A stretch of 64,000 nucleotides of DNA from positions 1,488,001 through 1,552,000 of the forward strand of contig NZ_CP069513.1 of assembly GCF_016889425.1 (NCBI RefSeq), read 5' to 3'. The translations under genes and the position numbers were made by a program. This DNA comes from Corynebacterium amycolatum. GTDB lineage: Bacteria; Actinomycetota; Actinomycetes; Mycobacteriales; Mycobacteriaceae. This document shows, piece by piece, positions 56,418 through 64,000 of this stretch (the stretch's first letter is position 1; each line of letters begins with the position of its first letter). The notes under the pieces were generated by a model that saw only the letters and a list, made by a program, of their open reading frames with translations, made no database searches and was not told the origin of the DNA.

Positions 56418-57911
56418 ATGAACGTTAATTTCGATGGCTTTCAGCCGGTAACGGGAGAGCTGCCCGCAAGTGTCCACATGATTGGCATTGGCGGTGCTGG
56501 CATGTCCGGTATCGCTCGCATCCTGTTGGCGCGTGGCATTCGTGTTACCGGTTCCGATGTCAAGGAGTCCCGCGCGGTGGTGGGACTGCGTGCGATGGGA
56601 GCCACCATCGCCATTGGCCATGACCGTGCGAATCTCGAGCTGGCCGGCGAGGGAGAGCTGCCGGAGGCAGTGGTCATTTCCTTCGCAGCTATTCCGAAGA
56701 CGAATCCGGAGCTGGCCGGTGCACATGAGCTGGACATTCCGGTGCTCAAGCGCTCCGATGTGCTAGCGCTGTTGATGCAGGACTCCAGGGCCCTTCTGAT
56801 TGCCGGTACTCACGGCAAAACCTCGACTACGTCGATGACCGTCGCCGCTTTGCAGGCTGCTGGTTTGGATCCGTCTTTTGCTGTTGGCGGTCTAATGAGC
56901 AAGGCCGGCGTCAATGCTCACCAGGGCAGCGGTGACGTCTTTGTTGCTGAGGCCGATGAGTCGGATGCCTCGTTGTTGACTTACCAGCCGGAAGTGGCCG
57001 TAATTACCAACATCGAGCCCGATCACCTGGACTTTTTCGGGGACGAGGAGACCTACTACGCCGTCTTTGACGCTTTTGCAGAGCGCATTAAAGATGGCGG
57101 TCATCTGGTCGTCTGTGCTGAGGATCCGCATGCGGCCGCATTGGGCGAGCGCGCGGTGGAACGGGGCATTAACGTGCTGGCTTATGGTGGGGAAGAAGCC
57201 TTGGCTGAACACCCGACGCTGCCAGTCGGTGCCGTTTTGCACGGCTGGACTCCCGTCGGTGGTAGCGCCCGCGTGGAGGCCACCGTTGGCTCGACATCGA
57301 TGAGGTTTGAACTGCATCAGCCCGGCCGTCACATGGCGCTCAACGCGCTGGCCGCAATGGTTGGTGGCGACTGCGTCGGGGCAGATTTGGGGCGTATGGC
57401 GCGCGGTCTTGGTGAATTCACCGGTGTCCGTCGTCGCTTCGACTACCACGGCACTATCGGCGAGGGGCCATTTGTTGGCGCTCGTATCTACGACGACTAC
57501 GCGCATCACCCGACCGAGGTCTCCGCAGTTCTCGGCGCAGCTCGGGAATTGGTCACCGAGGCCGGTCGTGGCAATGTCATCGCTGTTTTCCAACCTCACT
57601 TGTACTCGCGTACTCGCAACTTTGCCGACGAGTTCGCGGCCGCCCTGTCGCTGGCGGACAAGGCCGTTTTGCTCGATGTCTTCGGTGCCCGCGAGGAGCC
57701 ACTGCCGGGTGTCGACGGTGCGCTCATCGCCAACAAAATGACCATCCCTGTGACGTACGAGCCGCATTTCACCAGCGTTCCGGCTCGCGTCCGCGAAATC
57801 GCCGAACCGCACGATGTCATCTTGACCATCGGCGCTGGCTCTGTGACGATGCTTGCCGACGAAATCGTGCGCGAGCTCAGCGGAGACAACGACGAACAGG
57901 TGGAGTCGTAG
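56418..57911 (+). CDS. murC: UDP-MurNAc--L-alanine ligase
   Basis: MurC adds the first stem amino acid to UDP-MurNAc. The 497-residue protein has HMIGIGGAGMSGIA near the N terminus, the ATP loop IAGTHGKTSTTSM, EADESDASLLTY, NIEPDHLDFF and DDYAHHPTEV, all diagnostic for MurC. It is separated from murG by 13 bp, and ftsQ starts 4 bp after its stop. A CGTCGGCAAGC-type site lies at 57851 near its end. Confidence 0.97.
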   Translation: MNVNFDGFQPVTGELPASVHMIGIGGAGMSGIARILLARGIRVTGSDVKESRAVVGLRAMGATIAIGHDRANLELAGEGELPEAVVISFAAIPKTNPELAGAHELDIPVLKRSDVLALLMQDSRALLIAGTHGKTSTTSMTVAALQAAGLDPSFAVGGLMSKAGVNAHQGSGDVFVAEADESDASLLTYQPEVAVITNIEPDHLDFFGDEETYYAVFDAFAERIKDGGHLVVCAEDPHAAALGERAVERGINVLAYGGEEALAEHPTLPVGAVLHGWTPVGGSARVEATVGSTSMRFELHQPGRHMALNALAAMVGGDCVGADLGRMARGLGEFTGVRRRFDYHGTIGEGPFVGARIYDDYAHHPTEVSAVLGAARELVTEAGRGNVIAVFQPHLYSRTRNFADEFAAALSLADKAVLLDVFGAREEPLPGVDGALIANKMTIPVTYEPHFTSVPARVREIAEPHDVILTIGAGSVTMLADEIVRELSGDNDEQVES

Positions 57912-57915
57912 CACT

Positions 57916-58692
57916 GTGAAAACCAGCCGAAAGCAATCTCAGCAGACCGACGGTGCAGACCAGGGCACAGCCGTGTCGCGGCGACAGCGTTCAGCGCGCG
58001 CCCCGCGACGCGGCTGGCTCGTCGGCGGTGGTCTGGTCGCGATTATCGCCATCGTTGCAGCGGTGGTGTGGTTTTCGCCGTGGCTGGTTGTGAAGAACAT
58101 CGATGTTGAAGGCGTCGTCCACGGGGATAAAGACGCGATTGTCGAGGCCAGTGGTATCTCCGAGAATCAAAAGCTCATTCGCTTGGACACGGATGCCTCA
58201 GCGCGCTCCGTGGCGGGGCAGCCGTGGGTCGATAGCGTGACCGTCAGTCGTTCGTGGCCGCAGGGCGTGACTATTTCGGTACGGGAATTCACCCCGGTGG
58301 TGTTTGTCCGTGCCACTGACGGAGAGCACCTGTTTTCTGCAAATGGTCAGGAGTTCGTCACGGCAGCCCCGCCTCCGGGTGTCATCGAGGTTGTCGATGC
58401 ACCACGCGTGGATGAGCCAACAGACGGCAAAGTTGACCCCGAACCGCGCGTTATCAAGGCGGTTTTGAACGTCGTCAAGGCGTTGCCGGAGCCCGTCGCA
58501 CACCGTGTGGAGCGGATTAGCGCGCCTTCCGAGGCAGAAATCAAGCTATTTCTGACCGATGGATACGAGGTGTACTTCGGGTCCTCGGATAATGCGGCAG
58601 AAAAGGCCCGTGCGACGGAAATTGTGCTGAACCGTGGCGAGAAGATCTGGAATGTCTCCAACCCCCGACTACCCGCCGCTAAGGGAGAGTAG
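57916..58692 (+). CDS. ftsQ: Cell division protein FtsQ
   Basis: FtsQ bridges the early and late divisome. The 258-residue protein has a basic cytoplasmic N terminus, one transmembrane helix (LVGGGLVAIIAIVAAVVWFSP, about residues 36-56), a POTRA domain (VVKNIDVEGV onward) and the FtsQ beta domain. GTG 57916 with AGGTGGAG is chosen because it lies 4 bp after the murC stop and gives the ordinary N terminus. ftsZ follows after a 269-bp gap. Confidence 0.93.
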   Translation: MKTSRKQSQQTDGADQGTAVSRRQRSARAPRRGWLVGGGLVAIIAIVAAVVWFSPWLVVKNIDVEGVVHGDKDAIVEASGISENQKLIRLDTDASARSVAGQPWVDSVTVSRSWPQGVTISVREFTPVVFVRATDGEHLFSANGQEFVTAAPPPGVIEVVDAPRVDEPTDGKVDPEPRVIKAVLNVVKALPEPVAHRVERISAPSEAEIKLFLTDGYEVYFGSSDNAAEKARATEIVLNRGEKIWNVSNPRLPAAKGE

Positions 58693-58961
58693 AGAATGGT
58701 GGTGTCTGGAGTGATTTCTGTGGCTAAACACTATCCCTCAAGTGCAGGTTTAAGGTAGCGACACGCGCTAAAAGGTCGCTGAATTATTTGCAGTTTTCGA
58801 CCACAATGGGGTCAACAGCTTTTCGGCCATGATGCACTTCTTCCGTGCGGTGTCATGGAGAGCTGTACTGCCCGGCGGTGCCAATGCTGTCGTGCGGCCC
58901 ATATGCAACGTGGCTAGATGAAATTAATTTAGGACCTATAGGAAAGGGCGAGAAACGCGCA

Positions 58962-60281
58962 ATGACCTCCCCGAATAACTACCTCGCCGTTATCAAAGTC
59001 GTCGGTGTCGGCGGCGGTGGCGTCAATGCTGTCAACCGCATGATCGAGGAGGGGCTGAAGGGTGTCGAATTTATCGCAGTAAACACCGACTCGCAGGCCC
59101 TGATGTTCTCCGACGCTGATGTCAAGCTCGACATCGGACGTGAGGCAACTCGTGGTCTGGGAGCTGGCGCTAACCCCGAGGTTGGCCGCACTTCTGCGGA
59201 AGATCACAAGGATGAGATTGAAGAGACCCTCAAGGGCGCCGATATGGTCTTCGTTACCGCAGGTGAGGGCGGTGGAACCGGTACCGGTGCAGCTCCGGTT
59301 GTCGCGAGCATTGCCAAGAAGTCCGGTGCGCTGACCGTCGGCGTAGTAACCAAGCCGTTCGACTTCGAGGGCAAGCGCCGTGCGCGCCAGGCCGCTGAGG
59401 GTATTGAAACCCTCAAGGAGGTCTGTGACACCCTTATCACCATTCCGAACCAGCGTCTGCTGCAGATTGGTGAGCAGGATCTGTCCATGATGGACGCGTT
59501 CCGCTTTGCCGACGAGATTCTTTACAACGGTGTCCAGGGTATTACTGACCTGATTACCATTCCGGGCATGATTAACGTCGACTTCGCCGACGTCCGCTCG
59601 GTAATGGCGGAGGCTGGCTCGGCTCTGATGGGCGTTGGTTCCGCACGCGGCGACGACCGTGTGATGAACGCCGCTACTCAGGCCATTAACTCCCCGCTGC
59701 TGGAGTCCACCATGGATGGTGCACAGGGTGTGCTTATTTCCGTCGCCGGTGGCTCCGACCTCGGTCTGATGGAGGTCAACGCCGCCGCGTCCATCGTGGA
59801 GGAAAAGGCTGACCCGGATGCCAACATCATCTTCGGTACCATCATCGACGACAACCTCGGTGACGAAGTTCGTGTCACTGTGATTGCTACCGGTTTTGAG
59901 CAGGGTAACGGCAACCCGCTGGACAAGCCAGCCGCAGGTGCCGCTGCACGACCGGCTGCACAGGATGTCGAGGCGCGTCCGGCCGCTGAGCAGGCGCCGC
60001 GCCAGGGCAGCGCACTGCCGGGCGGTGACAACCTCGGCACTCCGGCTCCGCGTGCGGAGGAAGAGCGTCCGGTCGCACAGCCGCGCGAGCGTGAGGACCG
60101 CGACCGCTTTGTCCCGCGCACCAATCCGAACAGCGGTGGTCTGTTCACCGACAACCCGACACCGCGTACGCAGGAAAACCGCAACTACCGTGGTGCTCAC
60201 CGTTACAAGGATCGCGATGACCGCGATGATCGTCGTGGTGGCTACCAGGCCTCCAGTGACCTGCCGGAGTGGGGCTTCTAA
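58962..60281 (+). CDS. ftsZ: Cell division GTPase FtsZ
   Basis: FtsZ polymerises into the Z ring. The 439-residue protein begins [20 protein letters not shown] and contains the tubulin signature GGGTGTG and the T7 loop [12 protein letters not shown] disordered Arg/Glu/Pro linker (about residues 320-430) joins a C-terminal peptide ending SSDLPEWGF. This end differs from the usual actinobacterial D-V/I-P-x-F-L pattern. The start ATG 58962 follows GGAAAGGG; an upstream in-frame extension lacks homology. The 269-bp gap upstream probably contains ftsZ promoters, none clearly recognisable. Confidence 0.97.
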   Translation: MTSPNNYLAVIKVVGVGGGGVNAVNRMIEEGLKGVEFIAVNTDSQALMFSDADVKLDIGREATRGLGAGANPEVGRTSAEDHKDEIEETLKGADMVFVTAGEGGGTGTGAAPVVASIAKKSGALTVGVVTKPFDFEGKRRARQAAEGIETLKEVCDTLITIPNQRLLQIGEQDLSMMDAFRFADEILYNGVQGITDLITIPGMINVDFADVRSVMAEAGSALMGVGSARGDDRVMNAATQAINSPLLESTMDGAQGVLISVAGGSDLGLMEVNAAASIVEEKADPDANIIFGTIIDDNLGDEVRVTVIATGFEQGNGNPLDKPAAGAAARPAAQDVEARPAAEQAPRQGSALPGGDNLGTPAPRAEEERPVAQPREREDRDRFVPRTNPNSGGLFTDNPTPRTQENRNYRGAHRYKDRDDRDDRRGGYQASSDLPEWGF

Positions 60282-60287
60282 GAAATC

Positions 60288-61010
60288 ATGACTGAATCCC
60301 GCCGCAGCCGAAAAATTCTGACGAATCGGCGCGGCGGGTTTTCGCTGCCACCATATGATTCTTTCAATCTTGGAGATCATGTCGGCGATGACCCGTCCGC
60401 AGTCGAACGCAACCGCCAGCGCTTGGCCGATTCTCTGGGAATCGACCGCGCCCGCTTCGTCTATATGGAGCAGCTTCACACCAACACGGTCACCGTCGTC
60501 AACGAACCACAAACTGAGCCTGTCCCGGCTACTGACGCCATCGTCACGACCACGCCGGGTCTCGCGCTGGTAGTGCTCGTTGCCGATTGCGTTCCCGTCT
60601 TGCTTTCCGACGATCATGCGGGTGTCGCCGCTGCGGTACACGCGGGGCGGACCGGTGCCCGCAACGGAATCGTTCATAAATCTGTCGAAAAGATGATTGA
60701 GCTCGGTGCCACGCCCGAGAATATCCATGCGCTTCTCGGTGCGGCGGCTTCTGGGCACAATTACGAGGTGCCTGAGTCGATGGCCGATGACGTCGATAAG
60801 CACTTGCCCGGAGCGAAGACGCGAACGAAGCAGGGGACTGCCGGTGTCGACGTGCGCGCCGGCCTGTTGCGTCAGCTCTATGACCTCGGCGTGCGGCATC
60901 TCAACGTCGAGCCCAGCTGCACTATTGACAATGAGCAGTACTTTTCCTACCGGCGGGAGGGAAAAACTGGCCGTCAGGCGGGCATCGTGATCCTGCCTGA
61001 GCAGGACTAA
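60288..61010 (+). CDS. pgeF: PgeF/YfiH-family (laccase-domain) purine nucleoside phosphorylase-like protein
   Basis: This 240-residue protein belongs to the multicopper-polyphenol-oxidase-like family, whose members act as purine nucleoside enzymes or peptidoglycan editing factor. Metal ligands are visible as the His of MEQLHTN, the Cys of VADCVPVL, and the His of AAVHAGR. The usual Cys-containing GPxIGxCCYEV segment reads GAAASGHNYEVP here, so one family Cys is replaced. It starts 6 bp after ftsZ. In relatives a PLP protein (ylmE/yggS) lies between this gene and sepF; here only 122 bp intervene. Confidence 0.86.
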   Translation: MTESRRSRKILTNRRGGFSLPPYDSFNLGDHVGDDPSAVERNRQRLADSLGIDRARFVYMEQLHTNTVTVVNEPQTEPVPATDAIVTTTPGLALVVLVADCVPVLLSDDHAGVAAAVHAGRTGARNGIVHKSVEKMIELGATPENIHALLGAAASGHNYEVPESMADDVDKHLPGAKTRTKQGTAGVDVRAGLLRQLYDLGVRHLNVEPSCTIDNEQYFSYRREGKTGRQAGIVILPEQD

Positions 61011-61132
61011 GTTTCAAAGTTGTAATTTTGGCTCGCCAAATTTGCGCGTGTCTATGCGATATTGCTGACCCAGCCGGTAGGTTGTGGGTAGCACAGACTT
61101 AAATTCGCACACTAAGAAGGACGTAGCAGAAG

Positions 61133-61654
61133 ATGGCTGATTTCTTCCGTGGGGTTTCAAATTTCTTCGGTCTTACCCCGACTGATGACGCGGCTTACGA
61201 CGAGCACTACGACGAGTTTGACCGCCGTGACGAGGAGCGTTTTGATGACTCCTATGCCGACTCGCGTCGTGCGGAGCGCCACCGCTACGAGCTGCGCGAA
61301 GAGGCTCCAGGTGAGGCTGCAAGTGTGAACTCCCGTGAGGAGGACTACCGCTACGGCAACCTGCACTCCCTTGCTGAGACCAAGGAACCAGAGCAGGTCT
61401 TTATCAAGCCGGAAAGTGGTTTCCAGGACAAGTACTCCAAGGCTCCGGACATCGGTTCACACTTCCGCGACGGTGACATCGTCACCTTCGATCTGAGTGA
61501 GCTCGACCCATCTGAGGCTAAGCGCTACGTCGACTTCGTTGCTGGACTGGTTTTCGGTCTGCGCGGCCGGATCAAGGCTGACGGCTCCGTGTTTACCCTG
61601 TACCCGCACGGCTGCGATGTCAACGAGGGGCAGTTCGACCGGATGTCCGGCTAG
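61133..61654 (+). CDS. sepF: Cell division protein SepF
   Basis: SepF anchors FtsZ to the membrane in actinobacteria, which lack FtsA. The 173-residue protein has an N-terminal amphipathic membrane-targeting helix (MADFFRGVSNFFGL), a long acidic/Arg-rich linker, and a C-terminal DUF552 fold (IGSHFRDGDIVTFDLSEL onward, with FVAGLVFGLRG). ATG 61133 follows AAGAAGGAC at a suitable distance. The order ftsZ-pgeF-sepF-yggT-wag31 is conserved in corynebacteria except for the absent ylmE. Confidence 0.95.
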   Translation: MADFFRGVSNFFGLTPTDDAAYDEHYDEFDRRDEERFDDSYADSRRAERHRYELREEAPGEAASVNSREEDYRYGNLHSLAETKEPEQVFIKPESGFQDKYSKAPDIGSHFRDGDIVTFDLSELDPSEAKRYVDFVAGLVFGLRGRIKADGSVFTLYPHGCDVNEGQFDRMSG

Positions 61655-61703
61655 TCAGCCGGCTCGCATGACTTGTTAGTATTTCGTATTTCGATTAATT
61701 AGC

Positions 61704-61709
61704 TAGACT
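61704..61709 (+). promoter_or_regulatory. TAGACT -10 box of yggT (leaderless start)
   Basis: TAGACT is followed by 8 nt and GTG 61718. AT-rich sequence (TTAATTAG) lies just upstream. Confidence 0.6.
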
Positions 61710-61717
61710 GTTTATTC

Positions 61718-62017
61718 GTGTCTTCACTACTGCTAGTTCTGCTAATCCTGCTGAAGCTTTTCACCTATCTGCTGTTGGCTCGCATCGTGATTGAAATGAT
61801 TCAGTCATTTTCTCGATCCTGGCGACCGGGCAGGGTGTTTTCGTCGATTGGCGAAATTGTTTTTGTCATCACCGACCCGCCGGTGAAGCTGTTGCGCCGA
61901 CTCATCCCGCCTATGCCGATGGGCAACGTGATGGTGGACATGTCTGTGCTTGTTTTGTTCTTCATCCTTATGATTCTGCGAATGGTGCTGCAGGTAGCTC
62001 TCGGTGCGGTGGCGTAA
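61718..62017 (+). CDS. YggT-family small membrane protein
   Basis: This 99-residue integral membrane protein has two YggT-type hydrophobic segments (residues about 1-27 and 73-97). The short linker contains the family's DPPVKLLRRLIPP motif. Members are conserved next to sepF and wag31; a role in division or osmotic tolerance is assumed but the function is not established. GTG 61718 lacks a Shine-Dalgarno and lies 8 nt after TAGACT, so it likely has its own leaderless transcript. Confidence 0.87.
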   Translation: MSSLLLVLLILLKLFTYLLLARIVIEMIQSFSRSWRPGRVFSSIGEIVFVITDPPVKLLRRLIPPMPMGNVMVDMSVLVLFFILMILRMVLQVALGAVA

Positions 62018-62147
62018 ATATCGCTAACTGTTTGCTTGGGGTCCACAATGTGGATTTCGGTGGAGCTGTGTTGTTTTGACTGTCCCGAATGTGATGTTCT
62101 CGGGCATTGAATTGCTGCCGGGGGTGTTAATCGGGGGCAATAATAGG

Positions 62148-62182
62148 AACCCGTTGGGGAATGTAATCCCCAACGGGTTTTT
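62148..62182 (+). terminator. Terminator of yggT
   Basis: Perfect 13-bp stem AACCCGTTGGGGA (62148-62160) / TCCCCAACGGGTT (62167-62179) with a 6-nt loop and a T run. Confidence 0.9.
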
Positions 62183-62415
62183 GTTGTGTCGGGGGTAAAG
62201 CTCTGTGGCTAAAGGTGCAGGGTAAGGGCGAGGTTTAACGTTTTACTAGAACTTTGCCACTGGTTAGAACGTGGGAGATAGAGTCCTGCCCAAAATAAAT
62301 GGGGTGAGGACTGTGACTAGAGCAGGTAGGATTGGCCGGGTAAACAGTACTACTGGAAATAATTCTCTTAAGATTTCTTAAGAACTGTCCGCTCAAAGTG
62401 TTAGGGGAACTCACC
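62183..62415. promoter_or_regulatory. wag31 promoter region with CTTAAG inverted repeat
   Basis: The 230-bp region upstream of wag31 is AT-rich. At 62367-62382 it holds CTTAAGA-TT-TCTTAAG, a 7-bp inverted repeat without a T run, 34 bp before the ATG. It could be an operator or hairpin near the start of the mRNA. No clear -35/-10 pair is assigned. Confidence 0.4.
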
Positions 62416-63429
62416 ATGCCGTTGACTCCGGCTGATGTGCATAATGTGGCTTTCAGCAAGCCTCCGATTGGCAAGCGTGGTTACAACGAGGATGAGGTCG
62501 ACCAGTTCCTCGACCTCGTGGAGGACGCACTGGGTGAGCTCCAGGATGAAAACGCTGAGCTGCGCCAGCGCGTTGAGGACCTTGAAGGTCAGCTAGAGCA
62601 GGGTGGTGACGCAGACTACGCCGCTTCTGGTGCTGTCGCTGCGACGCCGGCTGTCGATGAAGACAAGCTGCGCAAGGAAATTGAGCAGGAGCTGCGCGCT
62701 GAGTACAACGAGCGCCTGAACGCTCAGCAGCAGGAGATTGAGGCTCGCTACCAGGATCGTCTGGATGCTCTTGAGAAGCGTGCTTCTGAGGCAGAGGCTT
62801 CTGCACAGCAGGCTTCCTCCGCATCTGCGGCGCAGTCGCAGACAGTTGCAGCAAGCACCGGCACTGAGTCGCAGGAAGTTAGCCTCCGTGCTGCTCGTAT
62901 CCTGCAGGCTGCTCAGGACACCGCCGATCGCGTCACCACTGACGCCGACGCTGAGGCGAACAAGCTTGTCACCGAGGCTCGTGAGAACGCTGACCGCACC
63001 GTGGCAGAGGCCAATGAAGAGGCCGAGCGCACTGTCACCAACGCTCGCAACGAGGCAGACGCAACTTTGGCTGATGCCAAGGAGCGCAGTGAGCAGTTGC
63101 TGGCTGATGCCCGCAACGAGTCTGAGTCGACCCTCACCGACGCTCGCCAGCGCAGCGAGCAAATGATTAGCGACGCAGACGCTCGTTCCAACGCCACCAT
63201 CACCGCAGCGCAGCAGAAGGCAACCGCGCTGCAGGAGGATGCAGAGCGCAAGCACCACGAGATTATGACCACTGTCAAGGAGCAGCAGACCGCTCTGGAG
63301 GGTCGCATCGAGGAACTGCACATCTTCGAGCGCGAGTATCGCACCCGCCTGAAGACCTTCCTGGAGTCTCAGCTGGACGACCTGAACTCTCGCGAGTCGG
63401 CTGCCCCGGCCGACGGCTACAACAACTAA
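62416..63429 (+). CDS. wag31: Polar growth organiser Wag31/DivIVA
   Basis: Wag31 assembles at cell poles and recruits elongation enzymes. The 337-residue protein has the N-terminal DivIVA domain ([27 protein letters not shown] in parts; the FxKP-like segment with [12 protein letters not shown]) that senses curved membrane. An acidic coiled coil follows, then an Ala/Ser/Gln spacer, and nine consecutive 11-residue repeats (178-276, such as [22 protein letters not shown]). A final coiled coil and short tail complete it. ATG 62416 follows AGGGGA. Expression is presumably high. Confidence 0.96.
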   Translation: MPLTPADVHNVAFSKPPIGKRGYNEDEVDQFLDLVEDALGELQDENAELRQRVEDLEGQLEQGGDADYAASGAVAATPAVDEDKLRKEIEQELRAEYNERLNAQQQEIEARYQDRLDALEKRASEAEASAQQASSASAAQSQTVAASTGTESQEVSLRAARILQAAQDTADRVTTDADAEANKLVTEARENADRTVAEANEEAERTVTNARNEADATLADAKERSEQLLADARNESESTLTDARQRSEQMISDADARSNATITAAQQKATALQEDAERKHHEIMTTVKEQQTALEGRIEELHIFEREYRTRLKTFLESQLDDLNSRESAAPADGYNN

Positions 63430-63450
63430 TTACGTAGCCAATACGTAGAA

Positions 63451-63505
63451 AACCACCACGCTCGGCTCCCCAGGAAGGGGAGGCAGAGCGCGGTGGTTTT
63501 TGTTA
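63451..63505. terminator. Terminator after wag31
   Basis: Long stem ACCACCACGCTC / GAGCGCGGTGGT with an inner TCCCC/GGGGA, one internal mismatch, and T runs on both sides. Confidence 0.88.
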
Positions 63506-63572
63506 TCTTTCCCTGCGACCCAAGCGCATTCTTTGTTTCGGTCAGGGTTGTAGTAGTTGCCTGAGACACTGC

Positions 63573-63578
63573 TATACT
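63573..63578 (+). promoter_or_regulatory. TATACT -10 box of the ileS leader
   Basis: TATACT lies just before the T-box element, placing the transcript start near 63585. Confidence 0.5.
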
Positions 63579-63579
63579 G

Positions 63580-63848
63580 ACACCCATACACGCAATGAGC
63601 CGGCCATCACCGGGGAGCGTTTCGGAAGAACAGTCCAGCAATAAATGGGCCCAGTAGAACCGAACGGTTTGGCACCGTTACAAAGCCGTATTAAATAAGC
63701 GGGCTATCGCGTGAAACCGCATGGTTCTTGTTCGCAAGAACCGTCGTAAAGCGTGATGCCAAGCGGGGTGGTACCGCGCGAGACTCCTTTTCAGTGTCAC
63801 CAGTAACAACGCTGAAGGGGCTAGGCACGCGTCCCCGTGGTGAGTATT
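63580..63848 (+). promoter_or_regulatory. Translational isoleucine T-box riboswitch
   Basis: The leader binds uncharged tRNA-Ile and controls ileS translation. The actinobacterial ultrashort stem I contains GCCGGCCATCACCGG with the Ile specifier ATC at 63606-63608. The T-box AGCGGGGTGGTACCGCG (63762-63778) holds the TGG that pairs with the tRNA acceptor end. Downstream, TCACCA (63797-63802) can pair with TGGTGA (63838-63843), which covers the Shine-Dalgarno GGTGAG, with an inner GGGG/CCCC. There is no T run, so control is translational. A CGTCGTAAAGC copy lies at 63742-63752. Confidence 0.88.
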
Positions 63849-63849
63849 A

Positions 63850-64000
63850 ATGATGTTCGACCACGGAAGTGACGTAAAAACGGTGTCTAATTCGAACGAT
63901 GTAAATGCCTCTGCTGAGGCCACTCCGGCAGGCGGCGCGTATCCGCGCACTGCTGACTTTGGTAAGTACACGTCGAGCCCGAAGTTCCCGGAGCTGGAGG
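63850..64000 (+). CDS. ileS: Isoleucyl-tRNA synthetase, N-terminal fragment (cut by window end)
   Basis: Fifty codons of a frame open to the edge read MMFDHGSDVK then, after an Ala/Ser/Asp-rich stretch, GAYPRTADFGKYTSSPKFPELE. The last part fits the start of actinobacterial IleS (P-x-F-P-x-L-E). GGTGAG (63838-63843) lies 6 nt before ATG 63850, within the T-box sequester stem. The isoleucine T-box just upstream and the position after wag31, as in C. glutamicum relatives, support the call. GTG 63883 is an alternative start. Confidence 0.85.
   Translation, partial: MMFDHGSDVKTVSNSNDVNASAEATPAGGAYPRTADFGKYTSSPKFPELE

Noticed and set aside
58929..60899. 656-codon open frame antisense to ftsZ and pgeF
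   Set aside because: It spans two certain genes on the other strand and has no domain; a codon-bias artefact.

Overview
This window is a contiguous, gene-dense, moderately GC-rich stretch of a Corynebacterium chromosome, most likely of a species well diverged from C. glutamicum. The assignment rests on gene content and order: ctaC-ctaF, qcrCAB-ctaE beside trpD, PimB', PknL beside its small DNA-binding partner, MptA, and the complete mraZ-to-wag31 division/cell-wall cluster followed by ileS. The same order of neighbours is known from corynebacteria and mycobacteria. I see no rRNA, tRNA, CRISPR array, prophage or intact insertion sequence.

Layout. 0-8 kb: ilvE, a secreted VWA-domain protein, and a cobalamin lower-ligand/nucleotide-loop operon read leftward (DUF3043 protein, cobU, cobT, cobS). 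7.8-18.8 kb: erpA, the asparagine synthase-like amidotransferase ltsA/asnB, and the aerobic respiratory supercomplex (ctaC, ctaF, qcrB, qcrA, qcrC, ctaE) with an ABC-F ATPase between its two halves. 19.3-29.8 kb: trpD with a possible Trp-rich leader peptide, a DEDDh/GIY-YIG nuclease, two NlpC/P60 cell-wall hydrolases (the first behind a c-di-AMP riboswitch), pimB', glk, an acyltransferase, an RNase AS homologue and aroG. 29.9-41.9 kb: pknL and its divergent partner, a leftward isoprenoid/mannan operon (idsA-crtI-mptA-crtB), metF, lppM, a GNAT protein, a HEPN-type protein and a DUF3040 protein. 42-63.4 kb: mraZ, rsmH, ftsL, ftsI, murE, murF, mraY, murD, ftsW, murG, murC, ftsQ, ftsZ, pgeF, sepF, yggT, wag31. 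63.6-64 kb: an isoleucine T-box leader and the first 50 codons of ileS, cut by the window edge.

How the genes work together. Most of the right half builds the wall: lipid II synthesis (murC-G, mraY), septal synthesis (ftsI, ftsW, ftsL, ftsQ, ftsZ, sepF), polar growth (wag31), wall remodelling (two NlpC/P60 enzymes, ltsA) and envelope glycolipids (pimB', mptA, plsC, with polyprenyl precursors from idsA). Regulation visible in the DNA includes a c-di-AMP riboswitch, MraZ-type direct repeats, an mraW-type leader hairpin, a translational T-box, and about ten genes whose start codon lies 7-8 nt after a -10 box, implying leaderless mRNAs.

The most unusual signal is not a gene. It is a family of short sites, CGTCG-NN-AAGC, found by eye at least 29 times on both strands (15 plus, 14 minus), in different reading frames and in intergenic RNA structures. 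Chance predicts about one or fewer. I do not recognise it as a described element.
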